A stretch of 64,000 nucleotides of DNA from Pseudanabaena sp038230875. GTDB taxonomy: Bacteria; Cyanobacteriota; Cyanobacteriia; Pseudanabaenales; Pseudanabaenaceae. Positions within the stretch are counted from its first letter, which is position 1. The number at the start of each line of letters is the position of its first letter. Position numbers and translations under genes: made by a program. Positions 16,081 to 24,854 of the stretch are shown one piece after another. The stretch is from NCBI GenBank assembly GCA_038230875.1, contig JBBRMK010000006.1, positions 8,816 to 72,815 of the forward strand, written 5' to 3'. The notes under the pieces were generated by a model, which was not told the origin of the DNA, ran no database searches, and was given only the letters and a program-made list of their open reading frames with translations.

Positions 16081-18726
16081 ATGACACCATTATCCCCTTC
16101 TCCTATTTCATCTATACACGCTCCCACCACGATTGATGTGATTGCAGAAAGCGAATTTCCATCTGCCAAGCACAATAACGTATCTTCAGATTCATATAGT
16201 TTTAAAGATAGTTCTGACAACAAATCCAGTGCATTAGCAACAACCTCAGGCGGCAATTTTGCCTTTGTTCTTGCACCGCTGACTCCCGAAAAGTTTAGTC
16301 AAGTCGTTCATGACGTTGAGCAAAGATTACGGATCGTTAATCAGACTCTGGGGATGCTCAATACCGACTTTGATGTAATCCTCGATGAAATGCTGCAAGC
16401 AATTCGCGGCAAAATTGGCGAACTATTGTCAGCTGATCGAACCACAATTTTTTTGTTAGATGCTGATAAAAATCAACTGTGGACAAATGTACCTAGTGAA
16501 AATGGCAAAAATATTGAAATTCGGATTCCTACCGAACCAACTAGCATTGCAGGCGAAGTAGCCACCTACGGCACAATCGTCAATATACCCTTTGATTTTT
16601 TTAATGATCCGCGATCAACTCAAGCTAAAAAGCAGTATGAGCGTACAGGTTATCGTACCTACACGATGCTCGCCATGCCGCTTTTAAATGATAACGATCA
16701 ACTGGTGGCGGTGGTGCAACTTATCAATAAACTACGCATTGTCGATCACTCCATACCTCTCGAAGATCGCGTAGACAATATCGGTTTTACTGAAGAGGAT
16801 GAAGCTCTATTTGCTCAATTTGCGCCTTCTATGCGCCTAATTTTAGAAAGCTCTCAAGCTTTTTATTATGCTGCTCAAAAACAGCGCGCCGCCGATGCCT
16901 TGATGAAGGCTGCCATGTCTCTCGGTCAGAGTTTAGATCTAGAGACAACGCTTAAGAAGGTGATGGAAGAAGCCAAGTTATTGATGAACGCCGATCGCAG
17001 TACTCTTTGGTTACTTGATCGCGATCGCAATGATCTCTGGACACAAATCGTGAATCATGATGGCACAACTAAAGAGTTGCGTGTACCGATGGGAGTGGGA
17101 TATGCGGGACGAGTAGCACTTACAGGCGAAGTGCTAAATATTCCTTTTGATCTTTATGAACATCCTGACGCCGATAACTCCAAAAAATTCGATCAAGCTA
17201 ATGGTTATCGAACCTGTAGTTTGCTTTGTATGCCTATTTTTAACTCCAATAAAGATTTGATTGGCGTAACCCAACTGGTTAATAAAATTCAACGCGGCGA
17301 CTTTTCGGAATACGATCCCAACCTCTGGCCATCAGCTCCTGATCGCTTTAAAGCTAGTTTTAATAGCAACGATGAAGAGTTTATGAAAGTTTTCAATGTG
17401 CAAGCAGGTGTAGCGCTTGAAAATGCCAAATTGTTTGCCAAAGTCAAACAAGAACAGCAGATGCAAAAAGACATTTTGCGAAGCCTGTCCGATGGCGTAA
17501 TTTCAACTGACAAACATGGCAAGATTATTGCTGCTAATGAGCGCGCTTATGACTTGCTGGGTGTCGGTGATAATTTGCTAGAGGGCAAATCAGTTTATGA
17601 ATTGATCAATATTGAGAAGGCAAACTTTACTAAATGGTTTGATAACAGCATAAGCGGCAGCGATGAAAAAAGTCGTAAGCAGTATTATCCTGATCAAACT
17701 CTGCGCTCTACCGATGGTGAGCAGCACAGTATCAATATCTCGATCAATACGATGTCCGAAGGTCAAGAAGGTGAAGGAGTGCGCGGCTCGCTAGTGGTAA
17801 TGGAAGATATTAGCCAAGAAAAGCGTCTCAAGAGTACGATGTATCGCTACATGACTCAAGAGCTTGCCGAACAGCTTTTAGCAGGTGGTGATGCCAAGAT
17901 GGGCGGCGATCGCAAAGAAGTTTCCGTTCTATTTTCTGATATTCGCAGCTACACTTCGATTACTGAGTCTCTTGCTGCCGAAGATGTGGTGATGATGCTG
18001 AACGAATATTTTGAAACAATGGTCGAGGCAGTCTTTAATTACAAAGGGACGCTAGATAAATATATCGGTGATGCGATTATGGCAGTATTTGGTTCACCTC
18101 TGCCAATCCCTGATCATGCATGGATGGCTGTCCAAACTGCGATCGATATGCGCCATCGCCTATGTGAATTTAATATTAAGCGGATCGAAAAGCTGAAACC
18201 GCAAAATCAGAAAGAACTTGATATGGCTACGATCCGCATCGGTATTGGCATTAATTCCGATACGGTGATCAGCGGCAATATTGGCTCGACAAAGCGAATG
18301 GAATTTACTGCGATCGGTGATGGGGTGAATCTTGGTTCACGGCTTGAGGGCGCAAGTAAGCAATATGGAACGGATGCAATTATTAGTGAAACTACTTACA
18401 AATTTTGTGGCGATCGCGTTTGGGTACGTGAACTAGATCGCATTCAAGTTAAAGGCAAAAATCAACCTGTTAGTGTTTATGAGTTAATCGGCTTAAAGTC
18501 TGATCCGCTTAATGAAATCCAAACTAAAATCATTGAGCATTATCATCTTGGTCGTGAACACTACCTTACTCGCAAGTTTAGTAAAGCTGTTGCTGAGTTT
18601 GCTGAAGTGCTAGAACTTGATAAAAACAACAAAGCCGCGAATATCCATATCACTCGTTGTCAACATTTCTTGCTCAATCCTCCTGAAGATGAATGGGACG
18701 GAGTATGGAGAATGACAGAGAAATAA
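16081..18726 (+). CDS. cyaB: Class III adenylate cyclase, GAF-GAF-PAS-cyclase (CyaB type)
   Basis: Makes cAMP. In order: a disordered N-terminus, GAF-A (about residues 70-270), GAF-B (275-455), a PAS domain (about 465-590), the catalytic domain (about 615-815) and a TPR-like tail ending WDGVWRMTEK. Both GAFs carry NKFDE-type cyclic-nucleotide-binding features (INKLR...FTEEDE; VNKIQ...NDEEF). In the cyclase, metal-binding Asp residues are in FSDIRSYT and IGDAIMAVFG, Lys in LDKYIGD and Asp in FTAIGDGVN specify adenine, and Asn and Arg in GVNLGSRLE stabilise the transition state. The order and tail match Anabaena CyaB1/CyaB2, in which GAF binding of cAMP gives positive feedback. I use ATG 16081; a TTG at 16051 is possible. 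Confidence 0.9.
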   Translation: MTPLSPSPISSIHAPTTIDVIAESEFPSAKHNNVSSDSYSFKDSSDNKSSALATTSGGNFAFVLAPLTPEKFSQVVHDVEQRLRIVNQTLGMLNTDFDVILDEMLQAIRGKIGELLSADRTTIFLLDADKNQLWTNVPSENGKNIEIRIPTEPTSIAGEVATYGTIVNIPFDFFNDPRSTQAKKQYERTGYRTYTMLAMPLLNDNDQLVAVVQLINKLRIVDHSIPLEDRVDNIGFTEEDEALFAQFAPSMRLILESSQAFYYAAQKQRAADALMKAAMSLGQSLDLETTLKKVMEEAKLLMNADRSTLWLLDRDRNDLWTQIVNHDGTTKELRVPMGVGYAGRVALTGEVLNIPFDLYEHPDADNSKKFDQANGYRTCSLLCMPIFNSNKDLIGVTQLVNKIQRGDFSEYDPNLWPSAPDRFKASFNSNDEEFMKVFNVQAGVALENAKLFAKVKQEQQMQKDILRSLSDGVISTDKHGKIIAANERAYDLLGVGDNLLEGKSVYELINIEKANFTKWFDNSISGSDEKSRKQYYPDQTLRSTDGEQHSINISINTMSEGQEGEGVRGSLVVMEDISQEKRLKSTMYRYMTQELAEQLLAGGDAKMGGDRKEVSVLFSDIRSYTSITESLAAEDVVMMLNEYFETMVEAVFNYKGTLDKYIGDAIMAVFGSPLPIPDHAWMAVQTAIDMRHRLCEFNIKRIEKLKPQNQKELDMATIRIGIGINSDTVISGNIGSTKRMEFTAIGDGVNLGSRLEGASKQYGTDAIISETTYKFCGDRVWVRELDRIQVKGKNQPVSVYELIGLKSDPLNEIQTKIIEHYHLGREHYLTRKFSKAVAEFAEVLELDKNNKAANIHITRCQHFLLNPPEDEWDGVWRMTEK

Positions 18727-18736
18727 ATCTAGAAGT

Positions 18737-19978
18737 ATGAATACCGAGATCGAGCTTGATGACTTCCACAAAACAGATAGTAAGTCTGAAAATCAGCTAA
18801 GTCATTCCTATGATTGGGAATGGAAATTTTGGCAAGTCGTACCGCTCTATCCCTATGGTCAAAGGCGTACCCTTTGTAGAGAAGTAGTTAAAGGTTCGAT
18901 CTGGACATTTGATCAAATTCAGGGGATTTTTTATGTAGTTGTGCCAATCAGGATGACGGTGGTGAAGCTAGAAACAGGAGGACTTCTAGTATATGCACCC
19001 GTTGCGCCGACTCTCGAATGTATTCGTTTAATGCAGGAGATTGTCGCTGAACATGGGGAAGTTAAGTACATCATTTTGCCAACGGTTTCAGGAATCGAGC
19101 ACAAAGTTTTTGTGGGTCCTTTTGCGCGATATTTTCCTAAAGCTCAGGTTTATGTTTCACCGCACCAGTGGAGCTTCCCATTTAATTTGCCACTAAGTTG
19201 GTTAGGTTTTCCTAGGGGACGCACCTATATTTTACCTAAAGATATCTCTCAGACTCCCTTTGCCGATCAGTTTGACTATGCAATTCTGGGATCGATTAAT
19301 CTGGGCTTAGGGCAATTTGCAGAAGTAGCAATGTTTGATAAACGATCGCAGACTTTACTAGTCACCGATACAATCGTGTCGATCTCTGAAAAGCCACCTG
19401 AAATCTTGTTACTCGATCCCTATCCATTACTATTTCATGCCAGAGATAATGCCTCTCAGCCAATCGCTGATACAGAAGCCAATCGGATCAAAGGCTGGCA
19501 AAGAACTTCACTCTTTTTATTCTATTTTCGTCCACAAGTATTAGAAGCCGTTCCCTTTGTGCAAGCGTTACGCGATCTTGCTAAAGCACCCGAGCGATCG
19601 CGCAAAGCCTTCTATGGTCTTTTCCCTTTTAAATGGAAAGAAAGCTGGTCTCAATCCTTTGAAACCTTGCGCGGTAATGGGCGTATTTTTGTTGCCCCAA
19701 TCTTACAAACCTTGATTCTCAATCGTGATCCTCAAGCCGCGATCTCATGGGCTGATAAGGTTGCTAGTTGGAATTTTGTACGAATTATTCCTTGTCATTT
19801 CGACAATGCGATCGCCGCCACACCAATGGAATTTCGTCAAGCCTTTAGCTTTTTAGAAAAGAACTCGCAACTTTCAACTAATGCGAACCTTCCTGAAGAA
19901 GATTTTGAAGTTCTCAAGCAAATTAATAATATTTTGCAAGGCACTCGGATTCTTGTAGAAGCAAAGAATAAAATTTAA
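18737..19978 (+). CDS. DUF4336 domain-containing protein
   Basis: A 413-residue protein with the cyanobacterial/plant DUF4336 pattern: VVPIRMTVVKLETGGLLVYAPVAPT, then VKYIILPTVSGIEHKVFVGPFARYFPKAQVYVSPHQWSFP. The fold is predicted to resemble metallo-beta-lactamases, but the canonical HxHxDH motif is not obvious. Function is unknown. Its start is 10 bases after the adenylate cyclase stop on the same strand, so the two probably form one transcript, suggesting but not proving a link to cAMP signalling. Confidence 0.82.
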   Translation: MNTEIELDDFHKTDSKSENQLSHSYDWEWKFWQVVPLYPYGQRRTLCREVVKGSIWTFDQIQGIFYVVVPIRMTVVKLETGGLLVYAPVAPTLECIRLMQEIVAEHGEVKYIILPTVSGIEHKVFVGPFARYFPKAQVYVSPHQWSFPFNLPLSWLGFPRGRTYILPKDISQTPFADQFDYAILGSINLGLGQFAEVAMFDKRSQTLLVTDTIVSISEKPPEILLLDPYPLLFHARDNASQPIADTEANRIKGWQRTSLFLFYFRPQVLEAVPFVQALRDLAKAPERSRKAFYGLFPFKWKESWSQSFETLRGNGRIFVAPILQTLILNRDPQAAISWADKVASWNFVRIIPCHFDNAIAATPMEFRQAFSFLEKNSQLSTNANLPEEDFEVLKQINNILQGTRILVEAKNKI

Positions 19979-20124
19979 AAAGAGTAGCAACATTTAATCA
20001 GGTTTCGGCGATCGCTCCCTTCCTCTAACGGCACAGCTCAACGGCGATAAAAACCTTTGCAGCCAAAGGTATTACCGAATTTGATATTGTTGGGATTCTG
20101 CCCCTTAATCAACATATCCGACTT
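19979..20124. other. Intergenic stretch with an open, unrecognised fragment
   Basis: The bases at about 20048-20130 read as an uninterrupted frame with a protein-like composition (FAAKGITEFDIVGILPLNQ), without a start or recognised family. It may be a relic disrupted by the MITE-like element that follows. Confidence 0.25.
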
Positions 20125-20228
20125 ATAGCAAATCCCGAACAAACCCACCATTAGATTTTTTGTAAAAACCTAGCGAGGCGGAGCTTTTACAAAAAAATCT
20201 GAGTTTGGTTTGTTCGGAATTTGCTGTA
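20125..20228. mobile_element. MITE-like element family B, copy 1
   Basis: A 104-bp element with inverted ends TA(T/C)AGCAAATCCCGAACAAA and TTTGTTCGGAATTTGCTGTA. An inner hairpin pairs TTTTTTGTAAAAACC with GCTTTTACAAAAAAAT. A second copy lies at 26571-26672. TA at both ends suggests mobilisation by a Tc1/mariner-IS630-type transposase. Confidence 0.75.
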
Positions 20229-20405
20229 ACTTTGTTGATTTTACTAGAATTAATCAAAAACATCTGAAATCTCTGTTTAGTATTAGACTTATCATCCAAA
20301 ACAACCCTTAACAGCCTATATATCTTGTCTTATTCACCCTAAAATACATTTTCAGGAGTCGATTGGAACTCCTGAAAGTCTTACTGCTATTGGCTCTCCA
20401 GCCAA

Positions 20406-20479
20406 TGAACGCAAGTGGACTCGAACCACCGACCCCCACGATGTCAACGTGGTGCTCTAACCAACTGAGCTATGCGTTC
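20406..20479 (-). tRNA. tRNA-Val (GAC)
   Basis: Read on the minus strand the cloverleaf is complete: acceptor GAACGCA pairs with TGCGTTC, D-arm GCTC...GAGC with AGTTGGTTA, anticodon stem CCACG/CGTGG around TTGACAT (anticodon GAC), and a T-arm with TTCGAGT. The discriminator base is A and no CCA is encoded, as is usual in cyanobacteria. Confidence 0.95.
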
Positions 20480-20536
20480 TGACGGACTAATAATATAGCA
20501 TAATCAAATTGAGTTCAATAAAATATATCAAAATCT

Positions 20537-20794
20537 ATGAAACTAATTTTGTACAGCAAACAAGACTGCTGTCTCTGCGAAGGGTTGCTTGCAAAATTAC
20601 AACAAGTCAATAATGTGGATTTTGAACTGGAAATCAGGAATATCGCTAGCAACCCTGACTGGTTTGAGCACTATCAATATGAAATACCTGTGCTGTGCTT
20701 GCTAAATGCTAATCATCAAGAACAAGAATTGCCTAGACTTCCGCCGCGATCGCCTATCGAAAAACTTGAAGCCATGCTTAAGCGATATATCTAA
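20537..20794 (+). CDS. Glutaredoxin family protein
   Basis: An 85-residue thioredoxin-fold protein with the pattern MKLILYSKQDCCLCEGL. The redox pair is CxxC in CCLC near residues 12-15. The cis-Pro region is YEIPVLCLL. It matches the short glutaredoxin-like (DUF836) group found in cyanobacteria and plants, whose substrates are unknown. The ATG at 20537 gives the usual N-terminus directly before the first beta strand. Confidence 0.85.
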   Translation: MKLILYSKQDCCLCEGLLAKLQQVNNVDFELEIRNIASNPDWFEHYQYEIPVLCLLNANHQEQELPRLPPRSPIEKLEAMLKRYI

Positions 20795-20803
20795 AGACTA
20801 ATA

Positions 20804-20899
20804 TACTCCCTTCCCACTATAGAAATAGACATACAAAACCAAGGATTAACGTTGCAGCGCTTTGCGCCGCAACGCTAATTTTTCACTGGGAAGGGAGTA
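20804..20899. mobile_element. MITE-like element family A, copy 2
   Basis: A 96-bp element with ends TACTCCCTTCCCA and TGGGAAGGGAGTA and a central palindrome GTTGCAGCGC-TTTG-CGCCGCAAC. It lies between the glutaredoxin-like gene and proA, which converge, so it could also serve as their terminator. Confidence 0.8.
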
Positions 20900-20908
20900 G
20901 CTAAAAAC

Positions 20909-22207
20909 TTAGGGCATCCACGAACTTGTTAACACTTGTTTAGTTGTTGTCAAGGCATAGATATCAATAACTCCAGGATATCTAGATGCACCTCGCGTTT
21001 TTAAACTGGACATACCAAGCGCAATTTTGACATTGCCATTGTCTCCAACTTTGGCACAACGACTAAAGCGACTATGGGCATTGACAAAAATCGTGCTGCT
21101 ATTAATGCGACTGACAAAGCGATCGCGCTCAGATAATGAATCAGTCAGTAATACATCAGCATGACCACTACTGTACTGATTGATCCAAGCGATCGCCTCC
21201 TCAGTATCATTCACGATTTTGATTGCGATCGTTTCGTCTAAATAAACTTGTCCCCAGACATTTTCAGCCTCGATCGCTTGCTCAATCAAAACTTGGCTTG
21301 GTTTATCAGTTTCATCACTATGGGATTCTTCTAGAAACTGCCGAAAATAAGCAGTTGTCTCTGGACATCCACGTACTCTTAAACCTTGTTTTTTTAAACT
21401 TTTAATCCATTCACCTAAACCGCGCTTAAGCCATGATTGATGTACCACAACTTTTTCGATCGCATTAACAGCATCAGGATCGCCCTTCCGACTATTCAAA
21501 ATGATTTCTCTGGCAAAGTCTAAATTTCCAGAAGTCGATAGATATAAATAGCAATTGCCCATCGCGATCGGTAAAGCTGAGACCGTCGCCTGTTTGCTCA
21601 CCTGCTGCACAAAACTAGGACGACCGTAGGGAATTACCAAGCGCAAATATTTTTCTTGGACGATCAACTCCTTTAGGGCTACTCCCTTAGGTAGAGAAGT
21701 CATACAAGCTTCAGGAAATCCTCTAGCAATTAATACATCTCTAGCAATTGCCGCGATCGCCTCTTGAGTATTACTACCCTCGGTTCCTCCTTTGAGAATG
21801 ATTGTATTGCCGACCTTCAAACACATCCCTGCAGCAATTAGTCCTAACTGTGGAAAGCCCTCATAGACAAAAGCAACTACGCCTAAAGGAATACGTTGAT
21901 AACCATTGATACCGACTTGAAGCGTTAAAGGATCGGGAAGATTAGAAAGCTGCTTCAGACTTTCGATCATATAGTTCAGCCGATCTGGAGTTAGTTTGAG
22001 CCATTCTAGTAACAACTCAGGCACAGCCATATCGCGACTTGCTTCCAAATCTAGCGTATTCGCTTCTAAGATCAAGTTTTTATGCTTCTTGACTGCCTCA
22101 GCAAGCTCTAAAAGCATGCGATCGCGTTCTCTAGTCGAGATTTGCGCGAGTTGCAGTGCTGCGACATGAGATTTATAAATGAAGCCTGTAAGGTCTTCTG
22201 GTGACAT
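20909..22207 (-). CDS. proA: Gamma-glutamyl phosphate reductase (glutamate-5-semialdehyde dehydrogenase)
   Basis: Second step of proline synthesis: NADPH-dependent reduction of gamma-glutamyl phosphate. The 432 residues include PLGVVAFVYEGFPQLGLIAAGMCLKVGNTIILKGG (cofactor-binding region), the GDPDAVNAIEKVVVH segment and the family signature ending FVNAHSRFSRCAKVGDNGNVKIALGMSS. In many ProA proteins this reads VNASTRFxDGxxxGLGAEIGIST; here it is diverged, as in the cyanobacterial ProA2-like branch. The catalytic Cys normally found near ALPIAMGNCYLYL is visible as GNCYLYL. The 22-kb neighbour (138 residues) is 15 bases upstream on the same strand. Confidence 0.85.
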   Translation of the reverse strand: MSPEDLTGFIYKSHVAALQLAQISTRERDRMLLELAEAVKKHKNLILEANTLDLEASRDMAVPELLLEWLKLTPDRLNYMIESLKQLSNLPDPLTLQVGINGYQRIPLGVVAFVYEGFPQLGLIAAGMCLKVGNTIILKGGTEGSNTQEAIAAIARDVLIARGFPEACMTSLPKGVALKELIVQEKYLRLVIPYGRPSFVQQVSKQATVSALPIAMGNCYLYLSTSGNLDFAREIILNSRKGDPDAVNAIEKVVVHQSWLKRGLGEWIKSLKKQGLRVRGCPETTAYFRQFLEESHSDETDKPSQVLIEQAIEAENVWGQVYLDETIAIKIVNDTEEAIAWINQYSSGHADVLLTDSLSERDRFVSRINSSTIFVNAHSRFSRCAKVGDNGNVKIALGMSSLKTRGASRYPGVIDIYALTTTKQVLTSSWMP

Positions 22208-22222
22208 ATTTGTAATAAGTAA

Positions 22223-22639
22223 TTAAAAATCGCGACGACGCAGCACGAGCAATCGCCATATTATCAAAATCAATAGGGTAAACAACAAAATAGCGAGAGG
22301 AATACCAAAAGCTGATTTTAAATTTAGCGCCCACAAAATTATTAAAGCAAAAAATAATAAAGAAGCTAGGTAAATTAAACCTGTTTCTAGCAAAGGATAG
22401 GCTTTATATTCATAAATGGCTTGCCATTTGCCAATCCATTGCCATCTATGGCGTTGAGAATCAATACCACCTAATTGCAATAAATTATATCCATCTTCTT
22501 CTAGCTCAAATAGCAAAGAACAGTGATCGCAACCAAAAGCTTCGGTTAGGGCGATCGGTTTTAACTTTCCCCGTTTGCGAGGGCAAGGACAGGGATAAAT
22601 TTGCTCTAAATCGATTTTTTGAGGCTTATGAATATGCAC
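22223..22639 (-). CDS. Conserved membrane protein with N-terminal Cys motif
   Basis: The 138-residue protein has a cysteine cluster (YPCPCPRKRG and GCDHCSLLF) that could hold a metal, a short soluble part with WQWIGKWQAIYEYKAYPLLE, and two C-terminal membrane helices (LIYLASLLFFALIILWALN and IPLAILLFTLLILIIWRLLVL) ending in RRRDF. Similar proteins are widespread in cyanobacteria with no known role. The start is a GTG at 22639. It ends 15 bases before proA and is probably cotranscribed with it. Confidence 0.75.
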   Translation of the reverse strand: MHIHKPQKIDLEQIYPCPCPRKRGKLKPIALTEAFGCDHCSLLFELEEDGYNLLQLGGIDSQRHRWQWIGKWQAIYEYKAYPLLETGLIYLASLLFFALIILWALNLKSAFGIPLAILLFTLLILIIWRLLVLRRRDF

Positions 22640-22831
22640 TAGACAAATATGCTCAACAAAATTGCTAAAAGTAGGCTAAAAGTAGACTCAGTGCAGAAAA
22701 CAAATCAAAATGATTGTATATCAATACTAAACACTGGAAAAAACAGTGGCAAAAATATTGGCAAAAAAATTATGCGCGATTTACTTGTATTGCTGTATCA
22801 TTTGATTCGGTGTAAAAAACACTTTACCCAA

Positions 22832-22912
22832 GCGGATGTGGCGGAATTGGTAGACGCGCTAGATTTAGGTTCTAGTATCTTTGATGTGAGAGTTCGAGTC
22901 TCTCCATCCGCA
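22832..22912 (+). tRNA. tRNA-Leu (UAG)
   Basis: Class II tRNA with a long variable arm. Acceptor GCGGATG pairs with CATCCGC, followed by discriminator A at 22912. The D-arm contains AATTGGTAGAC, the anticodon stem is CTAGA/TCTAG around TTTAGGT (anticodon TAG), and the T-arm is GAGAG-TTCGAGT-CTCTC. CCA is not encoded. Confidence 0.95.
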
Positions 22913-22948
22913 TTTTTTTTTAAATAATTTACTATTTGCTATGCAAAT

Positions 22949-22985
22949 AAAATAAAAGGCTTGTGAAGCCAAGCCTTTTATTTTT
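22949..22985 (-). terminator. Intrinsic terminator of pepA
   Basis: AAATAAAAGGCTTG and CAAGCCTTTTATTT pair around a short loop, with T-runs on both strands. It overlaps the very end of pepA (stop at 22984-22986). Confidence 0.8.
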
Positions 22986-24513
22986 AATTTATTATCAAAT
23001 TCACTAAAGTCCGCACTGCGAAGCCAGTGCCACCAGCATTGTTATACCCCGATTCGCGCTCAGCCCAAACTGGTCCCGCGATATCAAGGTGCGCCCATAC
23101 AGTTGTTTTTTCTACAAATTGCTTCAAAAATAAAGCAGCTGTAATCGCACCACCTGCACGAGAACCCGTATTTTTGAAATCTGCGACAACGGACTTCAAT
23201 TGGTCAAAATAGGGATCTTCAAGGGGCATCCGCCAGAATTTCTCACCAGCGTCTTTAGCGGCTTTAGCGATCGCATCTGCCCAAGCGTCATCAATCGACC
23301 ACATTCCCGCAATGTCTTCACCGAGAGCCACCACACATGCGCCTGTAAGCGTAGCAAGATCAATGATCGCATCGACACCAAGTTTGTCTGTATAAACTAG
23401 AGCATCGGCAAGAGTTAGACGACCTTCCGCATCGGTGTTATTTACCTCAATGGTTTTGCCATTAGAAGCCGTGAGAATATCACCAGGGCGCATCGCACTG
23501 CCATTAACCATGTTTTCACATGCAGCAATGATGAAATGTACTTCGATATCAGTAGGTTGGAGATGGGCGATCGCTTTTGCTGCCCCAAGCGCTGCGGCGG
23601 AACCACCCATGTCAGTTTTCATTAGTTCGATGCTGCTGCCAGCGCCTGTTTTCAAGTTCAAGCCGCCAGAGTCAAAAGTTAAACCTTTGCCGACAATCGC
23701 CAATTTGCGCTTAGGTGTACCATTGCTATAAATGAGGTGAATGAACTTCGGCGGAATATCAGAGGCTCTTGCCACAGCTAAGTATGCGCCCATGCCCAAA
23801 GCTTCACAATCAGCCTGCTCTAAGATTTTTACGGTAAAATAATCTGACTCGTTAGTGATCGCCACCGCCGTCTCGGCAAGAGTAATCGGTGTAACTATAT
23901 TGGCAGGAGCTGACACTAATTCTCTCGCTAATATCACCCCATCGACAATTTGTTGAGCTTTAGCGATCGCCACATTTGCCAATTCAGGATTAGTTTCCAA
24001 AATCTCAATTTGCTCTAGTCCCCAAGGCTGAGCATTTTTTGATTTAAACCGCTTGTCTTGATGGGCTGCCAGTAAAACTCCTTCAGCGATCGCCTGTCCT
24101 GTAGCACTTAAATCTTGGTTATAAGCAGGAAAAGCTATAGCTAACTTTTTTGCCTTCTCCTTATTTGCCCATTTTACCGCTGTCGCTGCGGCTTTACGCC
24201 AATCATTAGGATTAGCTTTTGTTGGATCTCCCAATCCGATCAAAATCACCTTACGAATAGCGTAGTCAATTCCCACGCGACCACTAACCGATGTACCGAT
24301 TTCCCCTGTAAATTCTGACTCAGCAATCAAATCGCTTAAAGTGCAGCCCAAAACCTTAACATCTAAGTGACTTAGCAGCTCGGATAGTTCTAATCTTTTA
24401 GGAGCATGATTTTCTGATCGTTCATTATTAGAATTTGGACTACTAAAAACCGCGATCGCAAGGGCATCTCCCCGCCAAGCTTGCGGTGTAATTACAGATG
24501 TGAGAATATTCAT
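22984..24513 (-). CDS. pepA: Leucyl aminopeptidase (M17 family)
   Basis: A cytosolic dizinc aminopeptidase releasing N-terminal Leu and other residues in peptide turnover. The 509 residues include the metal and substrate motifs GKGLTFDSGGLNLK, the Lys/Asp cluster KTDMGGSAA, and the M17 signature NTDAEGRLTLADAL, with Arg of NTDAEGRL as catalytic residue. The N-terminal domain (1-180) is more variable, as usual. The ATG at 24513 is well placed. It is a monocistronic gene divergent from the TolC-type gene. Confidence 0.95.
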   Translation of the reverse strand: MNILTSVITPQAWRGDALAIAVFSSPNSNNERSENHAPKRLELSELLSHLDVKVLGCTLSDLIAESEFTGEIGTSVSGRVGIDYAIRKVILIGLGDPTKANPNDWRKAAATAVKWANKEKAKKLAIAFPAYNQDLSATGQAIAEGVLLAAHQDKRFKSKNAQPWGLEQIEILETNPELANVAIAKAQQIVDGVILARELVSAPANIVTPITLAETAVAITNESDYFTVKILEQADCEALGMGAYLAVARASDIPPKFIHLIYSNGTPKRKLAIVGKGLTFDSGGLNLKTGAGSSIELMKTDMGGSAAALGAAKAIAHLQPTDIEVHFIIAACENMVNGSAMRPGDILTASNGKTIEVNNTDAEGRLTLADALVYTDKLGVDAIIDLATLTGACVVALGEDIAGMWSIDDAWADAIAKAAKDAGEKFWRMPLEDPYFDQLKSVVADFKNTGSRAGGAITAALFLKQFVEKTTVWAHLDIAGPVWAERESGYNNAGGTGFAVRTLVNLIIN

Positions 24514-24854
24514 TTTGTATGCAATTTCTGAGTTTTGTGGCTATATTACATTAAACTCCATAAACCAGAATGGTTGCTTTGCACTTGTTCTGCTTTCTAG
24601 GATTTATGACAATTACTATGATACTTAGAACCAATTAAAAGCCAGCAAATTAGAGCATACCTGAACAGATTTATCTAATTTTTGAGATTGGTAATTTCTG
24701 TGTATTACAATTGGTAATCCCAAAAAACATATTTCACATCTCTACCCGATTGGATGATGATTGTGTTATATGAGCTATCAGAAGATGCTTTGATTAAAGC
24801 TTTGATTAAAGCATTTTGGCTGCAGTTTAGATATGTGGAGTAAGGAACTAGATT
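24514..24854. other. Intergenic region between divergent pepA and the TolC-type gene
   Basis: These 341 bases are AT-rich and hold the promoters of both genes. A short direct repeat, GCTTTGATTAAA, occurs twice around 24787-24811. No small gene is recognised. Confidence 0.4.

Noticed and set aside
22649..22927. 92-codon frame covering tRNA-Leu
   Set aside because: Half of it is the tRNA gene read as protein; the rest is low-complexity.
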